Positions 35,701 to 41,251 of a stretch of 64,000 bases of DNA are shown piece by piece (position 1 is the stretch's first letter; each line of letters begins with the position of its first letter). The translations under genes were made by a program, and so were the position numbers. Below the pieces are notes generated by a model, which saw only the letters and a list, made by a program, of their open reading frames with translations, made no database searches and was not told the origin of the DNA. Origin of the DNA: Haemaphysalis longicornis (lineage: Eukaryota > Arthropoda > Arachnida > Ixodida > Ixodidae); NCBI GenBank assembly GCA_013339765.2, contig JABSTR010000945.1, forward strand, positions 1 through 64,000, given 5' to 3'.

Positions 35701-38700
35701 TTTGTGTGGGCTTGCTTTGTTCCCCTCGTGTAAGAATTCCACTCGTCCACACCGCGTTTATAGGTATACGCCCCCCCCCCCCTCCTTAGTCTGCTGGACT
35801 ACAGTATGGTGCTCTACTTACCATCATGGCGGTTTTACATGGTGTGAATGTTCAACTGGCCATGAAGACAAAACAGAAGTTATTTTGAAGTGCGAACCAG
35901 TGTGTGGAGACTCTACACAATGGGAGGATACAGACACGGGCGACATTGGACTTACCACTGATTTATTGCAAACGGGCTCCTTTAGCTAAATACGAATTTC
36001 CTTCGCTTGCGCATGCGCAGAAGGGCCACACCCAAGGAGGTTGTATACAACCTCCTTGGCCACACCCTACGCAACAAGGAGGCAAGCAAGGAACGAAACC
36101 CAATCTTAGACGTGTTGCAGTCCGCTAAGAAACGCTATTTCTTTTTCGGTGTTTACCACAGAGGGTTAACTGCACGGTGGTTCACTGACACGTTTCGCCG
36201 TGTTTATATATCAAGAAGGCTTCGATAATCTCCCGCTCCTGCTTCGTCGCACGACGCCCCACTATGGACACGCATTTCAGATCCGGGCTGCAACGCCATT
36301 GGCGCACATGTTCCGCCAAGTTGCTGCCCCCACCATTGTTGAGGTGCGTGTGGAATTGAATATATGACACAGTCTGCGCAGTCAACGAATCTTGTTAGAT
36401 GCTGCGTTTTGCAGGAATGTTTCTTGGGCTGCTGCTTGTGTGTAGAGCACACAAGCCCGAGAGCTTGCGCGGGGCAGTATATACCATTTTTTACACCATG
36501 TTTTTGAGCTACCCTTTTCATGTTCATTGGGGTACCCTTTTCATGTTCATTTGGGCTACCCTTTTCATTACAACATGAAAAAGGGCAGCCCAAAAACATG
36601 GTTTAAAAAATGGTATATACTGCCCCGCGCAAGCTCTCGGGCTTGTGTGCTCTACACACAAGCAGCCCAAAAAAAAATTCCTGCAAAACGCAGCACCGAA
36701 CAAGATTCGTTGACTGCGCAGACCGTGTCATATATTCAATTCCTTTGTCTTGCAAAAAGATGTACACCGGCCAAACGGGTCGATGTATTAATGAACGAAT
36801 TCGCGAACACCGCACGTGCCTCGAGAATGGTAGGGGCAGCAACTTGGCGGAGCATGTGCGCCAATGTCGTTGCAGCCCGGATCTGAAAAGCGTGTCCATA
36901 TAGTGGGACGGGGTGCGACGAAGCAGTAGCGGGAGATTATCGAAGCCTTATTGATGTATAAACACGGTGAAAAATGCGTCAGTGAACCCTCTGTAGTAAT
37001 CACCGAAAAAGAAATAGCTTTTTTTAGCGGACTGCGACACGTGTAAGATTGGGTTTCGTGCCTTGCTTGCCTCCTTGTTGCGTAGGGTGTGGCCTTTCTG
37101 CGCATGCGAAAGCGAAAGGAATTTGTATTTAGCCAGGGGAGTCCGTTTCCAATAAATCAGTTGTAAGTCCAGTGTCGTCCGTATATGTATCCTCCCCTTG
37201 TGTAGCGTGTTAACACTGGTTCCCACTTGAAAGACTATGAACCAATTGGCCCAGATTTATACTTTAGTCAAGTTAATTTGCTTCAATAATTATTGAAGCA
37301 AAGACCGTGTCGTGCCGATAACAATGACACATCCCAATTTTATCGCAAACTTCTAACAGGGAATGGAGATATTAAAGCAAAGACCGTGTCGTGCCGATAA
37401 CAATGACACATCCCAATTTTATCGCAAACTTCTAACAGGGAATGGAGATATTAAAGCAAAGACCGTGTCGTGCCGATAACAATGACACATCCCAATTTTA
37501 TCGCAAACTTCTAACAGGGAATGGAGATATTAAAGCAAAGACCGTGTCGTGCCGATAACAATGACACATACCAATTTTATCGCAAACTTCGACCAGGTAA
37601 TGGAGATATTAAAGAAAAACATGTGCAGCAGTGGCGACTCCCCGGCCACTTTCCGGCAACTTTCCTATGACGTCACAAAATCTCGTTTGTGCGATTGGCG
37701 GCCGTCGACCTAAACCACCGCTAAGACACATGAATTGGACATCGCAGTGGCGCCTCTATAGTTCCGTTTGATCGCATCACGTGAATGATAACGTGCGGTT
37801 AGCACATCGCACGTCAGCGTGCTCCTCGTGAGGAGCGCCCGGTGTCGTCCAGGTTTGTGTGCGTGCGCTTGCGCCAGGTGAGGAGCCAGCAAAAAAAGCG
37901 CGTCATCCCTATTTCATATTTGCCGCGCTTTCGAGGCGCTTTTTCAAAGAAAGTGCTACGAGTTGTGCCGCGCCTCCGCCAGATGGCGCCACGGGTCCCG
38001 CGACCGAGAGAAGACGCAGTGCCGTCCAAGCTTGCGTGTGCGCCAAGTGAGGAGCTCGCAAAATAATACCCAAAAATACCGAGCACATCGTAAGGAGCAC
38101 CCGGCGTCGGCCAGCTCGATCTTCAAGAACACTCTGCCCGGCGTTCGTGGCGTGATCTCACGCGTGCTGTTCTGATCGCCAGTTCAAGAGCGCTCGCGCC
38201 TGAAGTGAGGAGCACAGACGCCTGGTTAAACCCAGTTCGCGAAGCCGGTTGCTGCAGGTTCTAGTGCGTGCTATCGCGGTCGGCTTTGGGGGAGATGTGA
38301 AAGGCTGCGAACTTATTAAAACGATTCGGGGCCTGCCAATCCCGGAGAACTTTCATCGGCAAGTTCGGAAATCCATGCGAGGGGCAACAGCCGGGTCTCC
38401 AAAGAAGGGAGAGGGGCGCCGTCAGCTCTGCTGTTTCTCCAGCCTTGCATCACTAGTAAAAGCTGCGCCAATTTTTTAGTGCGGGCCCAGATTACGTCAT
38501 TGTTACCTTTATTACGTCGCTTCAGCGCGAAATTTCAAAATTTTGTAATATTTACTCCATTTTCTCGCTTAAAATCGACTTTTGCGGGTGTAATGGAACC
38601 GAGCGAGTCACCCAAGGCTAGTTCTTTCAAATGGAACAAAGTCTTGTTTTGCCTCACTTTCCGCTGTTCTTTTCTTCAACGCAGCACATCCGTCCCGAGC

Positions 38701-38987
38701 GTCTGGGCTGGAACGTGGAGTACTTCATCAGCGGCTGCACCAACTTCATCAACCCGTCGCTGATCCACCGGCGATCGCTGCCTCGCAACTCGCTCAAGTT
38801 CGCCTGGGCCTCGGTGTTCAGCTACGGCGGATTCGCCTACATGGAGGTCGCCGAGGACTCCATGGTCATCACCTTCTACGACTCCGGCGGCAAAATTCTG
38901 CACGAGAACGTCATGAAGCCCAGGCCGCCGCCGCCGGCCGCCGACGTCACCCGGCCGGACGAAGACACTGCCACGCCGAAGTCGTAA
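5694..38987 (+). CDS. ACP5: Tartrate-resistant acid phosphatase type 5, six coding exons (join listed in evidence)
   Basis: The coding join is 5694-5763, 19431-19705, 24065-24189, 31395-31601, 34501-34648 and 38685-38987: 1128 nt, 375 residues plus stop, all junctions in phase. The product is a binuclear-metal purple acid phosphatase that hydrolyses phosphomonoesters at acid pH, expected to be secreted or lysosomal. Residues 13-36 form a basic-hydrophobic signal peptide. The metallophosphatase core runs from about 54 to 350. By comparison with mammalian TRAP the metal ligands are D61 (GDWGG), D99 and Y102 (GDNFYF), N137 (GNHDH), H235 (GHYP), H270 and H272 (GHDH). H138 and H244 match the catalytic histidines, and C189/C249 match the disulfide. 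The N-glycosylation site NVS at 143 is shared with mammals. The loop at 192-212 that represses mammalian TRAP until cleaved is acidic here. The proline-rich C-terminal tail (about 356-375) is longer than in mammals. Introns are 13667, 4359, 7205, 2899 and 4036 bp. The substrate in this animal is unknown. Confidence 0.95.
5764..6370. other. Start of ACP5 intron 1, nothing recognised
   Basis: AT-rich intronic sequence after the gtgaga donor. No frames or repeats I can name. Confidence 0.4.
6375..6565 (+). mobile_element. RTE-like LINE reverse transcriptase C-terminal fragment
   Basis: In the frame starting CAG CGA at 6395 the translation reads QRAMERKMIGVTLRNKKRPEWVREQT. This matches the 'QRAMERRMLGVT-R-...' signature just downstream of the RT domain of RTE-clade LINEs. 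It is a short relic. Confidence 0.65.
6566..7379. other. Intronic sequence, no gene
   Basis: The segment around 7145-7200 ('gaagctttctcc') resembles text near 18630-18690 and probably belongs to the same dispersed repeat as the tandem block that follows. Otherwise nothing was recognised. Confidence 0.3.
7380..7740. repeat. Tandem repeat, about 3-4 diverged units of roughly 115 bp
   Basis: Units begin near 7383, 7450, 7569 and 7683 with ccctttgtg followed by a 'cccattgtgtaatgttggc'-like core, then a 'cagtggctgattg'-like core and a tatcg-aaagc stretch ending in (atc)n. The first unit is shortened. Confidence 0.75.
7741..8239. other. Intronic sequence, no gene
   Basis: Nothing recognised. Confidence 0.3.
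8240..8345 (+). repeat. Dispersed repeat with tRNA-like text, inverted partner at 10115-10235
   Basis: Contains gggtgtagcttagtcggtaa, resembling an A box, then 'caaccacatgcagcgtactt'. That second text occurs in reverse complement at about 10212-10233. Both copies share GC-rich gcgtcgacgcg-type sequence. Probably a tRNA-derived SINE fragment. Confidence 0.5.
8346..8620. other. GC-rich intronic stretch with a small palindrome
   Basis: The palindrome agatgcagagcatct at 8474-8488 echoes the 'aaatgcagagcattt' motif found near 32055 and 48555. No gene is seen. Confidence 0.4.
8628..8705. repeat. Imperfect (GGATT)n pentanucleotide repeat
   Basis: About a dozen ggatt-type units. Related ccaat-type runs occur in inverse orientation at 27130-27250, 25360-25400 and 19745-19815. 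Flanking text 'cgcgacagacgcgctggg' at about 8717 is also found inverted at about 27060-27080, so the run belongs to a larger dispersed repeat. Confidence 0.7.
9410..9485 (-). repeat. tRNA-like pseudogene or SINE head
   Basis: On the minus strand there is an A-box-like tggtcgagcgg and a B-box-like gattcaaattc about 40 nt apart. The acceptor stem does not pair, so it is not a functional tRNA gene. T-rich tracts follow on the minus strand. Confidence 0.4.
9545..9925. repeat. Two diverged tandem copies, period about 180 bp
   Basis: The block at 9585-9745 recurs at about 9768-9925. Shared anchors are gcgcaccga/cacgcaccga, gatgta-cca-agctccctt, gctatcgcacatccc/gccatcgcaaatccc and a final gaatg. 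Confidence 0.65.
9926..10566. other. Intronic sequence, no gene
   Basis: Holds the inverted partner (10115-10235) of the repeat at 8240. Nothing else recognised. Confidence 0.35.
10567..11010 (+). repeat. Dispersed repeat R, plus copy
   Basis: Composed of two related sub-units with anchors ttaacacgaaag, atatccgtcacg and gacgccagtaca. A matching copy in opposite orientation lies at 18955-19376, similar over its whole length by eye. Confidence 0.75.
11011..14340. other. Long intronic stretch without recognised genes
   Basis: Read on both strands: no frame with a domain, no repeats with clear boundaries. Minor simple sequence: a (tg)n run near 12085 and an atgat/atcat hairpin near 12975-13000. 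Confidence 0.35.
14381..14534. mobile_element. 154-bp hairpin insertion, PLE-terminus-like
   Basis: Arms 14381-14433 and 14448-14499 are near-perfect inverted repeats beginning aacgttcatcttaagcgcag. The right side then reads taccaactagccc, like the PLE end text. The unit is flanked by the 11-bp direct repeat acggtaaccac at 14370-14380 and 14535-14545, which is LINE sequence, so it is a bona fide insertion. Confidence 0.75.
14743..16458 (+). mobile_element. Penelope-like element remnant with GIY-YIG endonuclease
   Basis: Inserted in the LINE at its FSKAFD codons with target duplication ttctcgaaagc (14732-14742) and ttctcaaaagc (16459-16469). The coding relic at 14900-15180 reads CGKHYVGQTGRCLNDRLREH (a PLE-type GIY-YIG nuclease: YVG motif, conserved R and REH) and later EILEATEINKLG. 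No RT domain remains. Both ends carry the inverted text taacagcgctaacaacacga (about 14780) and tcgtgttgttagcgctgtta (about 16431). The 3' end has aataaaactcag at 16379. A TTAA-flanked DNA element is nested inside. Confidence 0.85.
15299..16234 (-). mobile_element. TTAA-flanked inverted-repeat element, copy 1 (936 bp)
   Basis: The ends are AGGGACAGACAACCG... and its inverted partner ...CGGTTGTCTGTCCCT, each abutting TTAA (15295-15298 and 16235-16238). Inverted repeats extend for about 26 bp. It is 936 bp, exactly the length of copy 2 (43465-44400), to which it is homologous in opposite orientation. It has no transposase frame, so it is non-autonomous. The TTAA target suggests piggyBac-type mobilisation, but its ends begin AGGG rather than the usual CCC. 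Confidence 0.85.
16222..17309. repeat. Tandem duplication of a 545-bp composite segment
   Basis: 16222-16764 is repeated at 16767-17309 with few differences. The unit contains the last bases of the TTAA-flanked element, the PLE 3' end and part of the LINE RT. It therefore formed after all three insertions. Confidence 0.9.
18353..18954. other. Intronic sequence, no gene
   Basis: A stretch near 18630-18690 (gcgaagctttctcc) resembles 7145-7200. Atc repeats occur near 18820. Nothing else recognised. Confidence 0.3.
18955..19376 (-). repeat. Dispersed repeat R, minus copy, abutting ACP5 exon 2
   Basis: Reverse-complement copy of 10567-11010. Its end is only about 54 bp upstream of exon 2 at 19431, so it borders the intron 1 acceptor region. 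Confidence 0.75.
19431..19705 (+). CDS. ACP5: ACP5 coding exon 2: end of signal peptide and first metal-binding motifs
   Basis: Residues 24-115. The acceptor is gtgcag at 19425-19430. The exon holds the second half of the signal peptide, a short S/P-rich linker, the LRFLVFGDWGG strand with metal ligand D61, and LSLGDNFYF with D99 and Y102. The text ends NDRRFK, matching the family pattern ND-K/R-RF. The exon must end at 19705 because only a phase-0 join there to 24065 gives the conserved RF-x-x-TFEDV text. The following intron therefore begins gcacgt, a GC donor preceded by AAG. Confidence 0.93.
19745..19820. repeat. Imperfect (CCAGTGTAA)/(CCAAT) run
   Basis: Short repeats such as aacccagtgtaacccagt soon after exon 2. 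Related to the other ccaat-type runs in the window. Confidence 0.6.
20033..20693. repeat. Tandem duplication, left copy split by a SINE
   Basis: The left copy is 20033-20197 plus 20462-20498 and the right copy about 20500-20693. Anchors: aggtctcactctacgc, ttaccgaggagtcaccct, gttagtaagctcccgcc, ggagttattacgta and ttttattggggca. The right copy has no SINE and serves as the empty-site reference. Confidence 0.85.
20198..20445 (+). mobile_element. Full-length tRNA-headed SINE with perfect target duplication
   Basis: It starts cccgccgttg with A box tggctcagtgg and B box ggttcgattcc. The body has the gaggcgaaaagc and taatccggagccc landmarks shared with the SINEs at 3351-3926, and the tail is a short (aatc)n run. 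The flanking duplication agtaagcgttgtggaa (20182-20197 and 20446-20461) is perfect over 16 bp, so the insertion is fairly recent. The intact A and B boxes would allow RNA polymerase III transcription. Confidence 0.95.
20694..21000. other. Intronic sequence, no gene
   Basis: Nothing recognised. Confidence 0.3.
21003..22275 (-). mobile_element. CR1-like LINE 3' half with RT palm and thumb
   Basis: Minus-strand frames 22331-21729 and 21799-21254 encode FGVPQGSVLGPLLFLIYIND (RT motif 4), FADDCVIF (catalytic FADD), a YKYLGVNI segment, then MLGYLRRNLP, SKLEYASSVWDP, TSRDWNHLPAEVV and the C-terminus. One frameshift lies near 21750. The 3'UTR at 21010-21250 has an internal near-duplicate containing 'aaacgcaaataaagcaatca'. 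The tail is taaa-type at about 21003-21025. The element is 5'-truncated near 22250-22275. It is the best preserved RT in the window. Confidence 0.85.
22276..23219. other. Intronic sequence, possible 5' part of the following PLE
   Basis: taacg-rich text at 22360-22750 repeats loosely. A T-tract lies at 22850-22866. No domain was recognised before 23220. Confidence 0.3.
23220..23810 (+). mobile_element. Penelope-like element 3' part with GIY-YIG endonuclease frame
   Basis: The frame 23229-23669 encodes IKHRAPFVDCADAVVYDLPL then CGKRYIGQTGRCLNNRLREH, the GIY-YIG catalytic region (YIG, R, REH), a Cys/His group (CDTCGC) and a REIVEATEIERLG helix with the catalytic glutamate region. It is followed by aataaaatccagttgtaagt at about 23720 and the ctcttgctttcttcctgtgt end. 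It is open through the nuclease domain. No RT domain is visible upstream, so it is 5'-truncated. Confidence 0.85.
24065..24189 (+). CDS. ACP5: ACP5 coding exon 3: GNHDH motif
   Basis: Residues 116-156 plus two bases of codon 157. The acceptor is ttcgcag at 24058-24064 and the donor is gtgagc at 24190. It carries TFEDVYS, the VPWLIVAGNHDH motif with metal ligand N137 and catalytic H138, and GNVSAQIEYSK, a close match to the mammalian segment including the NVS glycosylation site. It ends in KR-W, the tryptophan codon being split across intron 3. Confidence 0.95.
24190..25495. other. Start of ACP5 intron 3, no gene; possible LINE 3' end
   Basis: At 24450-24475, caaatcaaatcatttatttt looks like the tail end of a minus-strand retroposon. 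The body to about 24860 has no coding similarity I can name. A short ccaat-type run lies at 25360-25400. Confidence 0.35.
25496..27040 (-). mobile_element. I-like LINE 3' half: RT thumb, RNase H and zinc knuckle
   Basis: Minus frame 27036-26683 starts inside the RT (CSPQKSALL, LRVLGLTL, IRRIASKHHGITEQDRLRLV). The frame 26756-25683 contains an RNase H domain: YTDATPY with the first Asp, AEEAAIALAL with the Glu, FVLSDCQQAI with the second Asp, and LLWTPAHIGVGANEVVHVRA with the terminal His region. A CCHC knuckle follows (CPSCGALDTHYHSLCKC). The two frames overlap by a frameshift. The 3' end bears (ttcc)n at about 25500-25525. It is 5'-truncated at about 27040. Confidence 0.85.
27041..27320. repeat. 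Dispersed repeat with imperfect (CCAAT)n run
   Basis: 27140-27250 is a run of ccaatccaag-type units. The adjacent ggcgccagtgcgtctgccgc matches the 8717 region in inverse orientation. Confidence 0.6.
27321..28855. other. Intronic sequence, no gene
   Basis: A (cat/cgt) trinucleotide run at 28391-28437 is the only feature seen. Confidence 0.35.
28860..29150. repeat. Imperfect actca/tactc repeat, block 1
   Basis: About 30 degenerate copies of a 5-10 bp unit such as ctcgtactca. Confidence 0.75.
29613..29639. repeat. 27-bp perfect hairpin
   Basis: attctagccacct and its exact inverse aggtggctagaat separated by one base. The same ggtggctagaat text appears at 49248 and, inverted, near 52844. Confidence 0.8.
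29930..30300. repeat. Imperfect gagta/tactc repeat, block 2
   Basis: Many actcatgagt-like self-complementary units at 29950-30060, then a ctcactcatcatcgtac-type repeat at 30070-30265. Related to block 1 about 800 bp away. Confidence 0.75.
30303..30725 (-). mobile_element. I-like LINE RT thumb fragment
   Basis: The minus frame ending near 30520 reads GQVTQMIRRVVTKTRGMDEV and continues LRPVHAFTVPRFIHVIAYI, matching the RT thumb text of the I-like LINE at 26756-27036 (THLIRRIASKHHGITEQDRL). It then degenerates. Confidence 0.65.
30738..30838. repeat. Imperfect foldback
   Basis: ggttcgcg...gaaggcagcaagagccag pairs with ctggcttttgccgccttcgc...cgcgaacc. Confidence 0.6.
30839..31394. other. Intronic sequence, no gene
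   Basis: tttatataagtgcaccactcag at 31100-31121 resembles a TATA/initiator pair but nothing is downstream to support a promoter. Confidence 0.3.
31395..31601 (+). CDS. ACP5: ACP5 coding exon 4: LDTVLLCGN segment and regulatory loop
   Basis: Residues 157-225 with split codons at both ends. The acceptor is gtgcag at 31389-31394 and the donor is gtgagt at 31602; reading past it meets TGA at once. It carries WHFPSYYY, the MMLDTVLLCGN strand with C189 of the conserved disulfide, and then the loop DPDDEEAQPVTEDRNEV. In mammals this surface loop covers the active site and is cut by proteases to activate the enzyme. Here it is strongly acidic and has no clear dibasic cleavage site. Confidence 0.95.
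31765..31990. repeat. Compound palindrome, PLE-terminus-like
   Basis: Outer arms ccatgaggattgcgcagaag (31765-31784) and its exact inverse (31971-31990). Inner arms carry acgtaaggaagaca and cgagcgcaactaac with inverse partners, and a central tagggatgacacacatag-type hairpin. The cgagcgcaactaacaa text is typical of PLE ends. Confidence 0.8.
32040..32250. other. Repeat-derived sequence
   Basis: 'aaatgcagagcatttcttta' at 32052 followed by act-acg-tgtcacccg matches 48549-48590, showing a shared dispersed element. Confidence 0.55.
32240..32537 (-). repeat. tRNA-headed SINE-like unit with a 140-bp tandem duplication
   Basis: On the minus strand an A box (tggcgcagtgggtag) and a B-box-like ggattgaaacc lie at about 32306-32240. 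The segment from 32260 repeats at 32400-32537 (period 140), sharing gggcggaacgc, tacatggtgctct and cgaacgcgccttatatcc. Confidence 0.65.
32538..32750. other. Intronic sequence
   Basis: ccccctcgcggggagatg at 32607 resembles 48836-48854 (cccctcgcgagggggatg), the other end of the element shared with 48550-48850. Confidence 0.4.
32751..33048. repeat. Tandem duplication, 149-bp unit x 2
   Basis: gctactctcctcctcctctc starts at 32751 and 32900. Both copies continue through gcgtgagggcgctcgtgtagc almost without change. Confidence 0.9.
33470..33640 (+). mobile_element. Penelope-like element 3' terminus
   Basis: A TATA-like stretch, aataaacatttcagttgata at 33519 and gagcgctcgtgttgttgcc follow the order seen at the ends of the PLEs at 16379, 23719 and 37151. 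taccaactggcccag ends it. No coding part remains. Confidence 0.6.
33641..34494. other. Intronic sequence, no gene
   Basis: Nothing recognised. Confidence 0.3.
34501..34648 (+). CDS. ACP5: ACP5 coding exon 5: GHYP and GHDH motifs
   Basis: Completes codon 226, then residues 227-275. The acceptor is gtgcag at 34495-34500 and the donor is gtatac at 34649. It contains YILVAGHYP with metal ligand H235, the substrate-side H244, C249 of the disulfide, and LAGHDHDLQ with metal ligands H270 and H272. Third codon positions are strongly G/C-rich against the AT-rich intron flanks, another mark of real coding sequence. Confidence 0.95.
34709..35225 (+). mobile_element. Internally deleted, degraded copy of the 936-bp TTAA-flanked element
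   Basis: aaggacagacaaccggt at 34710, aaatgaaagggcatcactt at 34756 and acggttttgctgatagcgcc at 34790 match copy 2 near 43468, 43510 and 43546. ataaaacgctggcttttata at 35171 matches its other end. The middle is shorter and the right inverted repeat is lost. Confidence 0.75.
35226..35880. other. Intronic sequence, no gene
   Basis: A C-tract lies at 35770-35782. Nothing else recognised. Confidence 0.3.
35885..36585 (-). mobile_element. Penelope-like element, left arm of a palindrome
   Basis: The minus frame (36599-36204) has CKTQHLTRFVDCADCVIYSI, the PLE text before the GIY-YIG motif, but then jumps to GGTCAPMALQPGSE. About 60 bp including the catalytic GQTGRC region are deleted relative to the right arm. 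Its 3' end with aataaatcagtggtaagtcc (inverse) lies at about 35955-35975. Confidence 0.8.
36586..37240 (+). mobile_element. Penelope-like element, right arm of a palindrome
   Basis: The plus frame 36610-36903 has CKTQHRTRFVDCADRVIYSI, then CKKMYTGQTGRCINERIREH (GIY-YIG region with YTG) and NLAEHVRQCRCSPDLKS. A frameshift near 36903 breaks it. The 3' terminus has aataaatcagttgtaagtcc at 37151. Confidence 0.8.
37298..37613. repeat. 79-bp tandem array, four units
   Basis: Units start gcaaagaccgtgtcgtgccg at 37298, 37377, 37456 and 37535. The first three are virtually identical and the fourth has a few changes. Confidence 0.97.
37614..38684. other. Intron 5 remainder with loose repeats
   Basis: gccaggtgaggagc/gccaagtgaggagc and a 'gtgtcgtcca'-type core recur near 37830-37885 and 38010-38125, an imperfect 150-180 bp repeat. 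No gene is seen. Confidence 0.4.
38685..38987 (+). CDS. ACP5: ACP5 terminal coding exon 6
   Basis: Residues 276-375 and TAA at 38985-38987. The acceptor is a pyrimidine-rich tract ending aacgcag at 38684. It carries the YFISGCTNFINPS strand (family: SGAGNFMDPS) and the GGFAYMEV strand typical of the C-terminal domain, then a tail rich in P, D and T with no mammalian counterpart. No transmembrane segment or GPI signal is visible, so the mature enzyme should be soluble. Confidence 0.95.
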   Translation, partial: HIRPERLGWNVEYFISGCTNFINPSLIHRRSLPRNSLKFAWASVFSYGGFAYMEVAEDSMVITFYDSGGKILHENVMKPRPPPPAADVTRPDEDTATPKS

Positions 38988-40335
38988 TCATGCACGGGAC
39001 AGCCAGCAGGCCGAGCCCTGAAAATCGTTGGACTAGCCGCGGAGCGCCGTCGAAGGAATTGTTTCTGAACGAACAAAAAGTAATCCGTAAGGCCAACGCT
39101 ATGAGGCAGAGTTTTAGGGCCACTATCGTGTATAGGAAGCTTACGCCACGACCCAGCAAGCCGAGCACTGAAATCGTTTGCCTGACCGGAGCGTCGGGCG
39201 GTTGACATTTTCTATTTTGCGAGCCCACAGAAATTGGGCCGTGAAATTAACAACGTAATTTGTAAGTACAAGGCTATGAGACAGAGATAGGACCAGTATC
39301 TTATAGGGACGACGAGACGACTTAGCTAGCCGAGCACAAAAAATTGTTGGACTGGCCGCGGTGCATCATCGGTTCTGTAGTTTTTCTTTTTGCTTTTTGT
39401 GAACGCTCTTAATAACGAACGGTAAGAAATTCGTAAGGATAAGTCTATGCGGCAGAGTTATAGCACCGCTATCGTAGGGACAGCGTTATAGGATCGCTGG
39501 AATATTGATTGAATGTTTCGATTGGAGATACAGGGTGGTACCAATTCAGCTACGGCTGTACCGCAGCTGGCGCGTAATTTAGAATTCCTGGTATTCGTTA
39601 TGCTGACATGCCTCCCCAACCCCCAAACCTTCACAAGAAAGAAAATATCAAAAAATTTGCCTCGCGAATAAGGAGTGACTTCTGTTGCACCCAAATTTCC
39701 AGACGCACTCAAAGCACCCGTACTTCAAAGGCCGAGTATATTTTGCAATTACAAACCGAAAAAAATAAAAATGTCGCTTTAAAATTTGGGATGCGGTGAT
39801 TACGCAGAATATTGTCGATTAGAATAACGTATTCGCCCGTTATGATAGCCCGATTACGATTCTGGTAGGGTATGGTCCAAACATTGTCTCTGCGGTTTTC
39901 GGTGCGTGACACCTGTGAACTTCGGTATTCAAGAAGTGCGGTCGGGCCGGTCACATGTCGTAGACAGAGAGGCCATTCACAGAGATAGGCCATAGACAGA
40001 GGGAAGATTTTATTTCGTATACATTGCAACACACTTCTTTACCATCCTCTGACAAATGATTAAATACGACGAAGGTTGAAGAACGAAGCAAGCGTCTTTA
40101 AATCAACCTGAGGTCAAAGGCTATCACATCGTTTCTTGCAACTTGCCGTCCACGAGACATTTTTTCCAGCAGTGCACGCATATATTTAAGGCCGACACGA
40201 GAGCTTGCAAGAAAGGTTCTAGGAATAGATAACGTTCCAATGGGATGATGTTGATTGCGCCCAACACTGTGTAACGCCGGGTGACAGACATGTCTGACTT
40301 CATCTGTGTGAATAAATTGTGACCATCTTTTTAAC
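38988..40335 (+). other. ACP5 3'UTR with three diverged repeat units and probable poly(A) signal
   Basis: A block starting near 38998 recurs near 39147 and 39315 (period about 150-170 bp). Each unit opens with gccgagc followed by a 'cgttggactggccg'-like core and later has a 'ctatgaggcagag'-like core. The best poly(A) signal is AATAAA at 40311-40316, followed by a GT-containing stretch. Where cleavage really occurs is inferred. Confidence 0.5.
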
Positions 40336-41247
40336 AGCGTAGTTGTTTAAGCTTGAGCTTGTTCCGGTGGCGTTAGCAAAAAAAAAACAAGAAAAACCTG
40401 CGCCGCCTGTAAAGGGTGCACCACCGCAGATACGTTATTATAACAGTGAAGCCGGCTTTTGCACCTGCTAGAGTGTGAGCACAAGGTGCATATGCGTATG
40501 CGTACTCATCACGATACCGTTTCAAAGGTGGTAGTCTTTCTTTAACTACTTAAACGCAAAAAAAATGGCGCACTTGCACTAGTGCTGCAAGGCTATAGAA
40601 ACGGCAGGACTTGGGGTCGATTTAGTTTCTTCCCCCTGAGATCCGCTGTCGGTGTGGGGGACCGACCGGAACGGCCTTGTAAAATCCGGCTAAAGTTGGC
40701 CTCACCCATCAACACTTGGCCTAGCCTTGCAAAGACATCTCAAAACCTAACAAAACTTAGGAAAGCCTAGCAAAACTTACAAAACCTTAGCAAAACAGGA
40801 AGAAGCTAGGTCGACCCCAAGCTTCGCTGTTTCTCTAGCCTTGCTACTTGTGCAAGCTGCCGCATTTTTTCTTTAGTGTAACGACGGCAATAGTGCGAAA
40901 TACAACAGAGCGATGCGGGTTCGTTGTTGTTTCCAAATTTATACGCGTTCTCAGGCACCTTTTAGTTTTTTGGACACCATAATTGTTACGTTGCGGTGAA
41001 GATTTTACCACAGCACGTCAGAAGCGCCCGTAAGCGCCACTTCGACGACGTACACTAGAGCCGTAGAAACTAGACGCAGCCTATTACGGAAGAACGACGC
41101 AATCGAGACCTGGGCCATGGCTGCCCTTAGCGGGGATGATAACTTTACTGACACGGTCTACACGATGATGGTGATTATGATGATGACTGGCGCATAGCCA
41201 GTGGGAGATTCAACATCCTCCCGCGCCCGCAATGTTCGTATCTGGCC
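40336..41247. other. Intergenic sequence, no gene
   Basis: Nothing recognised apart from gatgat-type text at 41163-41190. Confidence 0.3.
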
Positions 41248-41251
41248 TTAA

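Noticed and set aside
37298..37613. Regular repeats resembling a CRISPR array
   Set aside because: Units are contiguous 79-bp copies with no variable spacers, and the DNA is eukaryotic.
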